From contig OX123197.2 in the NCBI GenBank assembly GCA_944739405.2, forward strand, positions 1,991,501 through 2,055,500: 64,000 bases of DNA, written 5' to 3'. The position numbers and the translations under genes are program-made. Under the pieces are notes generated by a model, which was not told the DNA's origin, searched no databases, and worked only from the letters and a program-made list of their open reading frames with translations. Positions 24,637 to 35,485 of the stretch are shown here, one piece after another (within the stretch, counting starts at the first letter, position 1; each line of letters starts with the position of its first letter). The DNA is from Euclidia mi (Eukaryota > Arthropoda > Insecta > Lepidoptera > Erebidae).

Positions 24637-25040
24637 TGCCGTGTGGTTGACGGCATAGAATACAAGTGTCACCACCCCCTATCTTCCCGTGGGTGTCGTA
24701 AGAGGCGACTAGACTAGATAACACGATGCAAATACCATCTTTGCGTAGAGACGGAAAACTCGACATCAAACCCTATGCGACTGCCTCGTTGGTCTCGCGG
24801 CATAAATGTGCGCGTGGGATTGGGAGGTCCCGGGTTCGATTCCTGGGTCGGGCAGTGTTATTGGGTTTTTCTTTCACGAAATTCTCAGTAGCAGCACGGA
24901 GTCTGGAAATGTGCCCGGTACGGCAATAGGCTCGCCCCTTATTACGTGGGACTAAAGTATATCTGGCGAAAAGTGGGTGTAGAAATACACATCTGCCTAC
25001 CCCTTCGGGGATAACAGGCGTGACGATATGTATACTTATC
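24637..25040 (+). mobile_element. SINE alpha (+) inside a composite lepidopteran repeat
   Basis: The outer parts are GCCGTGTGGTTGACGGCAT and GTGTCGTAAGAGGCGACTAG (24637-24726) and the tail CTGCCTACCCCTTCGGGGAT...AGGCGTGACGATATGTAT (24992-25033). Between them, from 24779, lies a tRNA-like head: box A region TGCCTCGTTGG (24782-24792) and a perfect box B GGTTCGATTCC (24833-24843), then a body ending ATTACGTGGGAC. RNA polymerase III would transcribe such a unit. The same head and body lie in reverse at 35284-35485. Confidence 0.75.
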
Positions 25041-25403
25041 ATAGACAATATTTCTATTTCAAACAACTGTAATATTATTCTATGTGACTGTATCTATATT
25101 TTTGTAAACCTGCCCGCGAAAGAAGAAGAAGAAAGAAGCAGTCGTGTACAATATTTTCTCCGTAAAATTGAATTCCCTGTTAAACAACTTTCGCGCTAAT
25201 TATTCACTATCAAGAACTAGTTTTCTTTACACTATTTTATGTGAGTTATAACGTTACAAGTTCGCGTGGTGCAACGGTCAGCGGTCGCAAGCGGCACTCG
25301 GCAGCGCGGGGCCTTCTCTTCTCCCCCGGCGCGATAAGGGACCGTCTAAATAATTGCTATCTCTGTCCTGCATAGCTCGAGTGCGTGCGCACTGGATAGC
25401 AAA

Positions 25404-26417
25404 ATGTTAAAGTGCGCTGCCTGTCCGAAGCTGATTGAAGATGAAGACTATATAAAATGTGTTCGCTGTTACCGGCAATATCATTGTTTATGCGTGTACT
25501 CAAGCGAAAATTCGGAGGCGATTACAGTGGAGTTTAGGACCAATTGGCTGTGTCCCCTATGCCTCAGCAAGCAACCAAAGGGTGCTAACTCGAGTACACC
25601 CGTACGTCCATCCACACCAACCGGCCTGGCTGAGGTTACATTTAACGTGACACGTCGCAAGCAACATACGAAGTGTAGTGATCTCGTTACGGCGCCTACC
25701 GATGAATCATCAAATTACATTACTCGCGCGGAGCTTGTAGACATTTTAAAAGAAGAAACACGTTGCGCTATGAAGGAATGTATGGCGGAGCTCAAAATGT
25801 CAATGAATGCTCAGTTTCGTGAACTGTCAGAGAGTATTAATGAATTTAGGCAATCGATGAACTTCTTCAGCGACCAATTTGATGTTTTGAGTAATGAAGT
25901 AAAATCGAATAAATCTGAAATTTTTTGTATGAGAAAGGAGAACGAAACTTTACGCTCGGAAATAAACAGCTTGACTAATCGTCTCAACCAAATGGATCAG
26001 CTGAGTCGTGCCACAAATTTGGAAATACAGTGCATTCCAGAACACCCATCGGAAAACGTAATTTCTTTAGTTAAACAGATAGGGCATGTTGTTGACTTTA
26101 AAATTACTGATAGTGATATTTCGTATTGTTCTCGTGTGGCTAAACTTAATCCTAATAATGTACGACCTCGTTCTGTGCTCGTGAAGTTTAATACACCACG
26201 TACCCGCGATTCTTATTTGGCAGCTGTGATTCAGTTTAATAAACACAACGTCGAAAATAAGCCTAATACTAGCCATTTGGGTATCGGTGGTGATAAAAAA
26301 ATTCCTGTATACGTTGTTGAAAACTTATCACCTAAGAATAAGTCGCTTCACGCTGCAGCTCGACTTCGAGCCAAGGAACTTAACTATAAATATTTCCGGC
26401 CGTGCTTACATGTGTAA
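25404..26417 (+). CDS. LINE family B ORF1, PHD-type zinc finger and coiled coil
   Basis: An intact 337-residue frame. Residues 4-55 form a Cys/His-rich PHD-like finger: CAAC, CVRC, YHCLC, WLCPLC. A long helical, probably coiled-coil stretch follows (about 150-215, NETLRSEINSLTNRLNQMDQ), then a basic C-terminal domain with YCSRVAKL and KNKSLHAAARLRAKEL. PHD-containing ORF1 proteins are known in CR1/Daphne-type LINEs, where they are thought to bind element RNA or chromatin. ATG 25404 is the first start after the leader. The frame is complete although ORF2 is broken. Confidence 0.82.
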   Translation: MLKCAACPKLIEDEDYIKCVRCYRQYHCLCVYSSENSEAITVEFRTNWLCPLCLSKQPKGANSSTPVRPSTPTGLAEVTFNVTRRKQHTKCSDLVTAPTDESSNYITRAELVDILKEETRCAMKECMAELKMSMNAQFRELSESINEFRQSMNFFSDQFDVLSNEVKSNKSEIFCMRKENETLRSEINSLTNRLNQMDQLSRATNLEIQCIPEHPSENVISLVKQIGHVVDFKITDSDISYCSRVAKLNPNNVRPRSVLVKFNTPRTRDSYLAAVIQFNKHNVENKPNTSHLGIGGDKKIPVYVVENLSPKNKSLHAAARLRAKELNYKYFRPCLHV

Positions 26418-26517
26418 AACGGAAACCACCGAACTAGTTTTTGTGCGTAACCATGATATTCTCCGTAAATTAACATAGTTGTTTATATAATGTTTTCGTT
26501 GATTATCTTGTTATTAC

Positions 26518-29450
26518 ATGCTATTATGTTTTTCCTCGTTAATCTTCATGTCAAAAATTAGTGTGTACTGTCAAAATGTAAGAGGATTACGCACAAAAAC
26601 AACTAGTATGTACGTAAATACATCTAATTGTGAGTATGACGTATTAATATTATGTGAAACTTGGTTAAATAGCGGTGTCTGCGACTCAGAAATTTTTAGC
26701 GAGAACTATATGGTTTATCGGCGTGATCGCGAATCTAGTGGCTTTCACCAAAAGAAAGACGGTGGCGGTGTATTGATCGCTGTGTCAAAACGTTTGAATT
26801 CAATTAGATTGCCCCATTACGAAAGTAGTTGTGAAGACATATGGGTCGAAATAAACCTAATTATTAACTCTAAACCGGTAAGAATTCTTGTTTGTGGTGT
26901 ATACTTACCATCTCCATTACAAAACATTCTATTACAACATTTTATAGCTAATGCAAACCGCGTTTGTGAATCTTATGATGATGTCTTGATCGCTGGAGAC
27001 CTGAACCTTAAAAATATAACCTGGGCACCTATGCCTGGCAACGGCCCACTGCAAGGTACGATAAAGGCCAATTGCCATATGTCACAGAGCTTTCTGGATT
27101 TTATGAATTTAAATAACCTTGGCCAATACAATTCCGTAAATAATCACAACGATAGAAACTTAGTGCTTATCTTATCGAATCTCGCTATTAATGATGTTCA
27201 GTGCGCACTGCCTCTGAGTAAGGTGGACATTCATCACCCACCCCTTGAATTTACATTGAATTTTTCTGGGCCACGCACGATGTTACCTAGAAATAATAAC
27301 AAAAGATACAATTTTCTTAAAGCGGACTATGAGCAAATAATCCAATATTTTCAAAACATTTACTGGGATCATGATTTGTCCTCGTTTACATCCATTGATA
27401 TGAAAGTTAACCATTTTTATACAATACTTAACGATACTATTAGAAAGTTTGTTCCACTTGTAAAACCTAAATCGAATAAGTATAAATGTTGGTACTCAGA
27501 TAATTTAAAAAAATGTTACAAGAGAAAAATAAATTACGCATGCGATACAAAAAATATAAAAATCCTTTAGACAATATCTCGTTCAATTCTATTAAAAAAA
27601 GATGTATAGAACTAGCGACGCTATGTTATAATAGATATATTGCATCAGTAGAATCCGCTATTAAATCTAATCCTAAATACTTTTGGGCCTTTATGAAACA
27701 AAAAAGACGCAACTGTAGTAATTATCCTGCCTCTATGCGGTACCTTGATGAGACAGCTGACACTGGATCTGACATATGTAACATGCTTGCAAAATACTTT
27801 ATATCTATATACAATTCTGCCACTGTATCCTCGGACCACCAAAGTAATAGCTCTACGGAAGCCTACATTGAGCCCTCAAACACATTGTGCACTGTGCAAT
27901 TCTCAATTGAAACAATAAAAAAGGCTTTAATATCCTTGGATCCGCATAAAGGTTCAGGTTTTGACGGTATACCCTCGTCTTTTGTTGTGAAATGTGCCAA
28001 TGAACTGTCTCTACCTCTAAGCATAATTTTCAACTATTCTTTAGCAACAGGCACCTTTCCCTCGATATGGAAGGAAGCGTTAATAGTTCCAATTCATAAA
28101 TCCGGCGATATCGCCCTGGTTAATAACTACAGACCCATATCCATACTCCCGGGTTTTGGCAAAGTTTTTGAGTCCCTCATGTGTCCCATCATAACTTCTG
28201 TCATTAAACATAACCTTACGCCCTCTCAACATGGCTCTGTCAAGGCGCGCTCCACTACCTCAAATCTCTTATGATTTGTATCTGATCTTGTAGAATTGAC
28301 TGACGCTCGGGTGCCTGCTGACGTCATTTACACTGATTTCAGCAAGGCATTCGATCTCGTAGATCATTTGATACTAAAACAAAAGTTGTACCGTAACGGA
28401 ATTGCTGGAAATTTACTGGATTGGTGTAGCTCGTACCTAGAAAATCGTATTTCACGAGTCGTGTGTGAGGGTCATACTTCTACGCCCTTTAACATTCCTT
28501 CAGGAGTTCCGCAAGGCTCCCACCTCGGCCCAATCTTTTTCAACATATTCATTAATGACATAGCGTCGTGTTTCAAATCTTCTAAAGTCTACATGTATGC
28601 TGACGACCTCAAACTTCTTAGAGCTATTAAATCTGATATCGACTGTTCGTTACTACATGACGATCTAAATAGGCTAGCTCAATGGTGTGTGCAAAATAAA
28701 ATGTCATTAAACATTGAAAAATGTAATCACATCCGCTTCACAAGAAATGTGAAATCTACGCCGGCTATCTATACAATTAATGGTACTCGTTTGAATGAGG
28801 TAGATGAAATTTGTGATCTCGGCATTGTAATAGATAAGCAATTACGTTTCAATACTCATATAAATAACATAGCTACTAAAAGCTTTAAGACTTTAGGCTT
28901 TGTTCTAAGAAATTGTAAAAATTTTAAAAATGTCTTTACTAAAATCACACTTTTCAATACCTTAGTCAGGCCCAGGCTTGAATATTGTAGTCAGGTGTGG
29001 TCACCTCATTATGAAGTGCATGTCAAAAGACTTGAGAGGGTTCAGAAGAGATTTATGTATAATTTGTCATACCACTGTAATAAGACCAAAGTGCTCAAAT
29101 CCTATGAAGACCGCCTGACCTTTTTCAAACAATGTAGTCTTAGAGTTCGCAGGCGCCTCCTTGACCAAGCGTTTTTGTTTAGGCTTGTGAACGGTGTCCT
29201 GGATTGCCCTCAACTCTTACAACAAATCACATTTAACACACCACTGAAATTGCCCCGTGGATCGAGATACACCATCTTTGTACCTAAGAAAGCTAGAAGC
29301 AATCTAGGTCACTATTCACCAATCAATAGATTCCAGTCTCAATATAACACTATGACTAAGATGAATAGTCAAATTGATATTTTTGGTCAAAGCTTAAATA
29401 AATTTAAGGCCACAATTCTGAACACGACTCACAGCAGACTGAATCATTAA
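26518..29450 (+). pseudogene. LINE family B ORF2 (endonuclease + RT), one frameshift, one nonsense
   Basis: AP-endonuclease motifs: VYCQNVRGLRTK, LILCETWL, GGGVLIAV, IAGDLNLKNITW and DIHHPPLEF. The frame changes between about 27505 and 27535 (LKKCYK / EKNKLRMRYKKYK), an A-rich stretch. RT continues: GFDGIPSSFVVK, NNYRPISILPGFGKV, then TGA at 28272-28274 after TSNLL, then in the same frame DFSKAFDLVDH, GVPQGSHLGPIFF, the catalytic YADD and a C-terminus RTRRRLLDQ-like segment to 29450. Met 26518 or the Met of MSKISVYCQN (26548) may be the start. Two lesions make it inactive. Confidence 0.85.
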
Positions 29451-29802
29451 TTGTAATCTAAAAAATCATTTGCAAATAACCGCTCAATGTTTTACCCGCT
29501 AATATTATGTCGTATTATTGTTGTGCTATATCTAAGTATAGTATTATATTAATAATCATTTAAGGCTCTAACTGTAGTATTATGCATGCCGTGGCAACCT
29601 TTAAGTAAGGTAGCACTAAACACTAGCCATAAGCAATTGTTAAACAAACATGTAACGGTGTATACCTTGTTGGTTGTCCTAATAAATAAATAGATAAATA
29701 AAATAAATTACCGAATTCATTTATAGAGAAGTAGCAAGTAGTCTTTAAAAAACTAAGCATCAGAAACAGAAGCTCTACATAAAAAATACTTTATCTGTCT
29801 AG

Positions 29803-29979
29803 CTGTCTCCGGGCTGGAGTACCCGCGGCAGTACCGGCGCGGCGTCGAACCTGGGCCCTCCGTCCCTCACGCTGTCCTCCTTCACCGTGGGCCTGTACAA
29901 GGGCAACCGCGTCGCCGTCAAGAAGATACACAGGAAGAAGCTGGATCTCAACAAGAAGCTGCTTTGGCAAATAAAACAA
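29803..29979 (+). CDS. Receptor guanylate cyclase, kinase-homology domain exon A
   Basis: A GC-rich, open 59-codon exon with acceptor TTTATCTGTCTAG (ends 29802) and consensus donor GTAAGT at 29980, phase 0 at both ends. It encodes GSTGAASNLGPPSLTLSSF, then VGLYKGNRVAVKKIHRKKLD and LNKKLLWQIKQ. This matches the start of the kinase-homology domain of membrane guanylate cyclases (natriuretic-peptide-receptor type; pattern YKGN.VAVK...RK...L). The family converts GTP to cGMP at the plasma membrane, and this domain regulates the cyclase. Base composition and codon use differ sharply from the surrounding LINEs, as expected for a host exon. The exon has no Met. Confidence 0.78.
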
Positions 29980-30589
29980 GTAAGTGATAAAAACGTGGGA
30001 GTTGGTTATTGCGGTAAAACGTATCTCAACCAATAAATAATACCATAATATCGATGCCTTACGGCCAAAAGAGGCTAACCGCCACTTTACAAACTTTACA
30101 GGAGAGTAGTTTAAAGTTAAAAATAAGTGAAAAAAAATCATAGAAAATTTTCTGTACGTTCCAAAAGTTTCAAAATTTAACCATATAGTTTTTGATTAGG
30201 TCTCTACGAAATGACATTGTTAATTAAAACAAATCACACCCCTAACACTATTTACTGTCGCTTACCTTCCTAATTATACTAACAGGAAAAAACGTCGTAA
30301 ATGAAAACAACTCAATTAATGAGTTCCAACCCAAATGATTTAACTGCACCATTTATTTTATTCCTGTTGAAGAAAAAGAGCATACCTGTGCTTTTTCTGT
30401 TCATCAAGTGGAGCCAATATGACATAACCGGCTATTGGTTATTGACAGAAGAACAAGGAAATTGTAATAAGTTAGTTGGTTGTGGGTAGTTGAGATTACT
30501 AGTAACACTTAAAATTGCTCTTCAAGAAAATTTAAATAAAACAGTTAATTTTAAAAATATATTTATATTAATGCATAAAATTTAAAATC
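29980..30589. other. Intron sequence, no gene seen
   Basis: AT-rich DNA between guanylate cyclase exon A and the next LINE. I looked for the next kinase-domain segment (expected to include an FVGAC-like and a TEYC-like motif) and did not find it. Confidence 0.5.
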
Positions 30590-30655
30590 TATACTACATA
30601 CCTGCTGGTTAAGCGTTATCTCACAAAACTAACAAGTTTCACTTTAACACATAAA

Positions 30656-31369
30656 ATGGATACATTCAATGCATCAAAAATCCTGGACATGCAAGCTTAT
30701 TTTGAGGAGCGGATGGCCAGTTTCGAAGCCGAGCTACAGAAGAAGTCGCCTCAAAGCACACGGAGTCTGGCTGATGAATTTACTGCGTTCAAGACCTTCA
30801 TACTGAGTACACTGAAATCGTTCTCACAGCAGCTTGACACCGTAGGCCGAGAAATTGACAGAATCGAAATGCGCAGCCGTCGTAAGATGTTGCTGCTACA
30901 CGGCGTGGAGGAACGTAAGGACGAGGAGACATCTGAGCAGGTGGCGAATATTGTCAAGCAACGTCTCAAAATTGGCACTTTCGTGGTAGAGGACATCAGG
31001 CGCTGCCACAGGTTGGGACGCCAGACTACCAGCGACAAGGCGAGGCCCATTCTCGTAAAATTCGAGTCTGCTGCGGTGCGGGACAGTGTTTGGTTCGCTA
31101 AGACGAAGCTCAAGGATACAGGTATCACGCTGTCAGAGTTTCTCACACGTTCACGACACGAGGCTTTTATGGCTGCACGAGCGAAGTTTGGAGTCGCGAA
31201 GTGCTGGACGCGAGAGGGATACGTGCACATCTTGGGCCCCGATGGTAAACGTTATCGCATCACCTCCGTTAGTGAGCTAAGTAAGATCCGGCCCACAGAT
31301 GCGGAGAAGCCCGGCGTCGCAAAGCCAGCCGCAACAAAGGGCAAGAGAACGGCAGCGACGAAGAAGTAA
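30656..31369 (+). CDS. LINE family A ORF1 protein
   Basis: A 237-residue complete frame. It has an N-terminal helical region (YFEERMASFEAELQ; LKSFSQQLDTVGREIDRIEM), then RSRRKMLLLHGVEERKDE, the conserved RRCHRLGRQ, a central domain (ARPILVKFESAAVRDSVW; DTGITLSEFLTRSRHEAFMA) and a Lys/Arg/Ala-rich tail ending ATKK. The arrangement resembles L1-type ORF1 proteins (coiled coil, RRM-like, basic C-terminal domain), which coat element RNA. ATG 30656 follows ACACATAAA and matches the start of copy 1. It is the uninterrupted version of 2956-3664. Confidence 0.82.
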   Translation: MDTFNASKILDMQAYFEERMASFEAELQKKSPQSTRSLADEFTAFKTFILSTLKSFSQQLDTVGREIDRIEMRSRRKMLLLHGVEERKDEETSEQVANIVKQRLKIGTFVVEDIRRCHRLGRQTTSDKARPILVKFESAAVRDSVWFAKTKLKDTGITLSEFLTRSRHEAFMAARAKFGVAKCWTREGYVHILGPDGKRYRITSVSELSKIRPTDAEKPGVAKPAATKGKRTAATKK

Positions 31370-31832
31370 GCTTGTTCCATCGTTATTTATTTTCTCCATA
31401 ATTTTCCTCACCTTCACTTTCTACATAACAAGTACTTTTAACTTTATTTTATGTAGGTACCGTGTATCATAAACAAAACAACAAGTGATGTTGTTAATGT
31501 CACTGTCACAAACGTCACCCACTATAGAGTAACGTTCCGTCTCACGCTACACTGATTTGAATATGTGTGTTTTTAGACATAAATAAATATATTTTTTTTC
31601 CGTTAGATTTTAGTTAGTAACAATATCTCTCGTGTGAATCTATATATTTATTTTTGTATCATTTGTTAGTTTTTAATTATACACTTTTGTCTCTGACATT
31701 ATCTATGTTCATGCGCAACTAGCGGGTGGACAGTGTGATCAAAGCTTTACGCGACAAATAGAAACATAATTATTTATATTTATATATATCATATATATAT
31801 ATTTTTTAATATTTATTATATATATTTATTAA

Positions 31833-34760
31833 ATGTCAGACACAGACTCAAATAGTGGTGAAATCTTTCATTCTGCTACAAGCCTAGATGATAGCTTTGT
31901 AAGTGTCCCCTCCCTCGGAGACATTCTTCAGTCGCAGTTCTCAGACGTACCCAAGAACTTTAATGTAGTCCATATCAATGCGCAGAGTATTCCAGCTCAT
32001 TTTCCAGATATGCTGGCTAATTTAGACTGCCAACACATACATGCCATCCTGGTATCAGAGTCATGGCTAAAACCATGTCTCCCTTCCACATCTTATTCAC
32101 TGCCAGGTTTCCGGCTAATTAGGAATGACCGGGCATTCGGCATTGGCGGCGGTGTTGCCATATATTTGCGAGATCAAATTCCTTTTAAAATAGTCAGTAT
32201 GTCTCCACAGCCGCCACTGTCGAATGCAGGCGAGCATCTATTCCTTGAAGTAGAACTTCACCACACTAAATTATTATTAGGCGTATTCTATTCCCCCTCA
32301 AATCGTGTTAACTATTTTTCATCATTTGAGCTTATCTTAGAAAATTTAACTCCTTCATATAGCAACACAATTATAATGGGCGACTTTAACACATGTCTGC
32401 TCAAACAGGATTCTCGTGCTACCTTATTCCGGCACACCATAGAGTCTTGCAATCTATCTATTTTAAACTTAAATGCAACTCATCACTTCCCCAATTGCAC
32501 CCCTTCTCTTCTAGATCTTATTTTGGTATCTTCCTCCAATCTGGTTCATAAGCATGGTCAATGTACAGCGGATGGGTTTTCATATCATGACCTGATTTTC
32601 GTTTCCTATAAAATTCGCACACCCAAAATTAAGCCCAAAATAGTCTTGCAGCGCAATTTTAGTGGCATGGATCATGAAAAACTGCGTAAGGATGCCTCGA
32701 ATATAGACTGGAGCCCTCTGTATGACTCAGAGTGTGTCAATAGTAAGGTCCATGAACTCACCACTAATCTCATCAATTTATATGATGTGCATGCGCCAAT
32801 ACGTAGCATCAAATTGAAACACTTACCGGCACCTTGGCTAACAGACGATATCAGAAAAATCATGGCCAAAAAATCTGCTGCCAAAGCTAAGTTGAAACAC
32901 AGGCCTACTCCTCTAAACCATGAAAAGTACGTGGCAGCCAGAAATCTCTGCAACAAGGTGTGTAGGAATGCGCAACGCCAATATATTCATAAATCCGTTG
33001 AAAACGGTGATCCAGCAAAGGTCTGGCAATTTCTTAAAAGTCTGGGTGTTGGCAAGACACGGCATCAATCTATTCCAAATAATATTAACCTTGATTCTCT
33101 TAATATACATTTCTCTACTTCGTCCAAATTCGATGGAAATATGAAAAGTGCCACCTTACAATATCTTTCATCCTTGCCAACTCCGGATTATTCTCCCTTT
33201 ATCTTCTCGCAATTTGCCGCATGTGATGTTAAGAAAAACGTACTGGCTGTTACGTCTAATGCAGTCGGTAGTGATAGTATTAGCCGTAAAATGATCCTTC
33301 CCATCCTTGAAGAAATCCTTCCAGTTTTATGCCACATCTTCAACCATTCCATCAACCGTGGCATTTTTCCATCCGATTGGAAAGATGCAACAATAATCCC
33401 TCTGCCCAAGAAACCTAAGCCCTGTTCCTTTTCAGATTACCGACCTATATCCCTACTTCCCTTCTTGTCAAAAGTCCTAGAACGCTTAGTCCACACACAA
33501 CTTAGTTCCTTCCTACATACAAATTCCCTCCTAAACACATATCAGTCCGGTTTCCGCCCTGGCCACAGTACTACCACTGCTCTGGTTCACGTAACTGATG
33601 ACATTAGGCTAGGTATGGATAGTGGAAATCTAACGGTCTTGTCGTTACTTGATTTTAGTAACGCTTTCAACACCGTGGATTTTCACATCATACTTGGCAT
33701 TCTACGCTCTCTTAACGTATCTCCATCGGCAATTGACTGGTTTCATAGTTACCTGTTCGGTCGCCGGCAACGTATACGCATCGAAGACTCTTTTTCTACT
33801 TGGTCTCACACTAATGCCGGTGTGCCACAGGGTGGCGTGCTTTCTCCTCTGCTCTTCGCAATATTTATTAATACTATCTCAAACCAATTACTTTCTTCTT
33901 ACCACCTTTACGCAGACGATTTACAAATCTATACGCAAGCTCCTTTAAATAAGCTGGCAGAAGCTTGTACTATTATTAAGGCGGACCTGGCCAGAATCTG
34001 CGACTGGACTAAGAAATACGGACTCATCATAAATGCTGACAAAACCCAGTTAATTATTATAGGCAGCCCCAAATTAGTCTCAAAAATCAGTTGGTCCGAT
34101 CTGCCACAAATTAGTTTCGATGGCAAAAATCTCGTTTTTAGTAAAACTGTGAAAAATTTGGGGATCTCCTTAGACGAAAGTATGTCCTGGAAATCTCAAA
34201 TGCAAGAAACGAGTCGCAAGCTTTTTGCATCCGCAGGTTCGTTGCGTAGGTTACGCAACTTCCTTCCAACTGCCACTAAAATCGCGCTCGCTCAATCCTT
34301 GCTTCTTCCCATAATTGACTATGCTGACGTCAGCTATCTTGACCCCACAGAGGAGCAGCTGGATAAACTTGAGCGTCTCCAAAACTTTTGCATTAGATTT
34401 ATATTTGGACTGCGCAAATATGATCACGTCTCAGATTTTCGTAACAAACTCAAGTGGCTCCCAATTCGTCTTCGCAGGAATACTCACATTCTTACATTAC
34501 TGTATAATGTTCTATTTAATCCTAGTACGCCCTCCTATCTCAAAGAACGTTTCAAGTTCCTTCATGACACACATATAAGGTCCTTGAGGTCGTCTGAAGA
34601 TCTGACGTTGGAGATGCCAAGGCATTCCACAAATTATTTTGGAAAATCCTTTACCGTTCAGGCAGTGCGCCTGTGGAATGCTTTGCCATTACAAATTAGA
34701 AGAGCACCATCACTAAACATCTTTAAAAATTCGTTAAAAAAACACTATCTGAATACTTAA
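31833..34760 (+). CDS. LINE family A ORF2: endonuclease and reverse transcriptase
   Basis: A 975-residue frame with no stop. The endonuclease occupies about residues 45-260: HINAQSIPAHF, LVSESWL, GGGVAIYLRDQ, MGDFNT (about 182) and SYHDLIFVSYKIR. RT: SDYRPISLLPFLSKVLERLV, SLLDFSNAFNTVD (about 605), GVPQGGVLSPLLFAIFIN (about 662) and catalytic YADDLQIY (about 692). The C-terminal domain ends KLERLQNFCIRFIFGLRKYD...RLWNALP. All expected catalytic residues are present. The start MSDTDSNSGE precedes the domain by 45 residues. Family: CR1/L2 group, precise clade uncertain. Function: target-primed reverse transcription in the nucleus. Both ORFs being open makes this a candidate active copy. Confidence 0.88.
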   Translation: MSDTDSNSGEIFHSATSLDDSFVSVPSLGDILQSQFSDVPKNFNVVHINAQSIPAHFPDMLANLDCQHIHAILVSESWLKPCLPSTSYSLPGFRLIRNDRAFGIGGGVAIYLRDQIPFKIVSMSPQPPLSNAGEHLFLEVELHHTKLLLGVFYSPSNRVNYFSSFELILENLTPSYSNTIIMGDFNTCLLKQDSRATLFRHTIESCNLSILNLNATHHFPNCTPSLLDLILVSSSNLVHKHGQCTADGFSYHDLIFVSYKIRTPKIKPKIVLQRNFSGMDHEKLRKDASNIDWSPLYDSECVNSKVHELTTNLINLYDVHAPIRSIKLKHLPAPWLTDDIRKIMAKKSAAKAKLKHRPTPLNHEKYVAARNLCNKVCRNAQRQYIHKSVENGDPAKVWQFLKSLGVGKTRHQSIPNNINLDSLNIHFSTSSKFDGNMKSATLQYLSSLPTPDYSPFIFSQFAACDVKKNVLAVTSNAVGSDSISRKMILPILEEILPVLCHIFNHSINRGIFPSDWKDATIIPLPKKPKPCSFSDYRPISLLPFLSKVLERLVHTQLSSFLHTNSLLNTYQSGFRPGHSTTTALVHVTDDIRLGMDSGNLTVLSLLDFSNAFNTVDFHIILGILRSLNVSPSAIDWFHSYLFGRRQRIRIEDSFSTWSHTNAGVPQGGVLSPLLFAIFINTISNQLLSSYHLYADDLQIYTQAPLNKLAEACTIIKADLARICDWTKKYGLIINADKTQLIIIGSPKLVSKISWSDLPQISFDGKNLVFSKTVKNLGISLDESMSWKSQMQETSRKLFASAGSLRRLRNFLPTATKIALAQSLLLPIIDYADVSYLDPTEEQLDKLERLQNFCIRFIFGLRKYDHVSDFRNKLKWLPIRLRRNTHILTLLYNVLFNPSTPSYLKERFKFLHDTHIRSLRSSEDLTLEMPRHSTNYFGKSFTVQAVRLWNALPLQIRRAPSLNIFKNSLKKHYLNT

Positions 34761-35129
34761 CGCATTTTAATTGCTTGTATGCGGGTTGTATTTCAATGTG
34801 TCTACAATGTCTGTCATATTATTATATTATTATGTATATATGTACATTGTACGAATGTATGTAGGTATATATTTAATATATGTATGTTTAAGTATTTTTA
34901 TGGAATATGTAATTGTAAGTATGTATGTATTTCATTTAAATCTTCAATACTGATTCATAGTATTTAACTACACCATCGCCAGCATGTATAACTGCTTAAC
35001 ATCATTCCTGTCCATCCTAAGGTTGCCTGTAAGAGATCGCACTAAGCGATAAGGCCGCCCATTGTACATTACTGTAGTTTTAAGCCACTTGTACTGTAAA
35101 ACTTTATTTTGGTGTGCAATAAAGTGTAA

Positions 35130-35152
35130 TTTATTATTATTATTATTATTAT
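35130..35152 (+). repeat. (ATT)n tail of LINE A copy 2
   Basis: Seven or so ATT units directly after AATAAAGTGTAATTT, forming the 3' terminal microsatellite of the LINE rather than poly(A). Confidence 0.75.
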
Positions 35153-35283
35153 CTATAAAAAACACAATACGCTATTTTATACAATGCGAAAGCACATTGT
35201 GATTAATTCTTAAAAAAATATACATACAACGTATTCACATACATACATTAGACTTTTATAAGTTTGTTGTGGTGTAATATTAG

Positions 35284-35485
35284 ACCCACACTTCGCCATG
35301 AATTTTTAGGTCCCACGTAATAGGGGGCCAGCCTATTGCCGTACCGGGCACATTACCAGACTCCGTGCTGCTACTGAGAATTTCCTAACGGAAAAACGCA
35401 ATAACACTTTGCCCGACCCGGGAATCGAACCCGAGACCTCCCAATCCCACGCGCACATTTATGCCGCGAGACCAACGAGGCAGTC
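35284..35485 (-). mobile_element. SINE alpha, reverse copy
   Basis: Minus strand: GACTGCCTCGTTGGTCTCGC (box A region), box B GGTTCGATTCC, body AAATTCTCAGTAGCAGCACG, CGGTACGGCAATAGGCTGGC, ATTACGTGGGAC. It closely matches 24779-24952. The LINE-like tail seen in the + copy is not present here. Confidence 0.8.

Larger units (their letters stand above)
25260..29705 (+). mobile_element. Non-LTR retrotransposon family B (PHD-finger ORF1)
   Basis: Near full-length LINE: GC-rich 5' leader (25260-25403), ORF1 25404-26417, ORF2 about 26518-29450, a 3' tail with GTGGCAACCTTTAAGTAAGG and an AATAAATAAATAGATAAATA end near 29702. RT motifs GVPQGSHLGPIFF and YADDLKLL place it in the Jockey/CR1 group; the PHD ORF1 and GSHLGP suggest a Daphne-like clade, which is inference. 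It ends about 100 bp before a guanylate cyclase exon. Confidence 0.85.
30590..35155 (+). mobile_element. Non-LTR retrotransposon, family A copy 2, apparently full-length
   Basis: Both ORFs are open. The order is short leader, ORF1 30656-31369, 460-bp spacer, ORF2 31833-34760, TATG-rich 3' UTR (34830-34930), tail hairpin GAGATCGCACTAAGCGATAAGG (about 35032-35053), TGCAATAAAGTGTAATTT and an (ATT)n tail at 35130-35150. ATCTATA occurs at both edges (about 30587 and 35151) as a possible short target duplication. The element lies between the guanylate cyclase exons, in their orientation. Confidence 0.88.

Noticed and set aside
24779..24850. tRNA gene candidate with A and B boxes
   Set aside because: No cloverleaf can be folded by eye, the unit is followed by a SINE body and a second copy exists in reverse; it is a SINE head.
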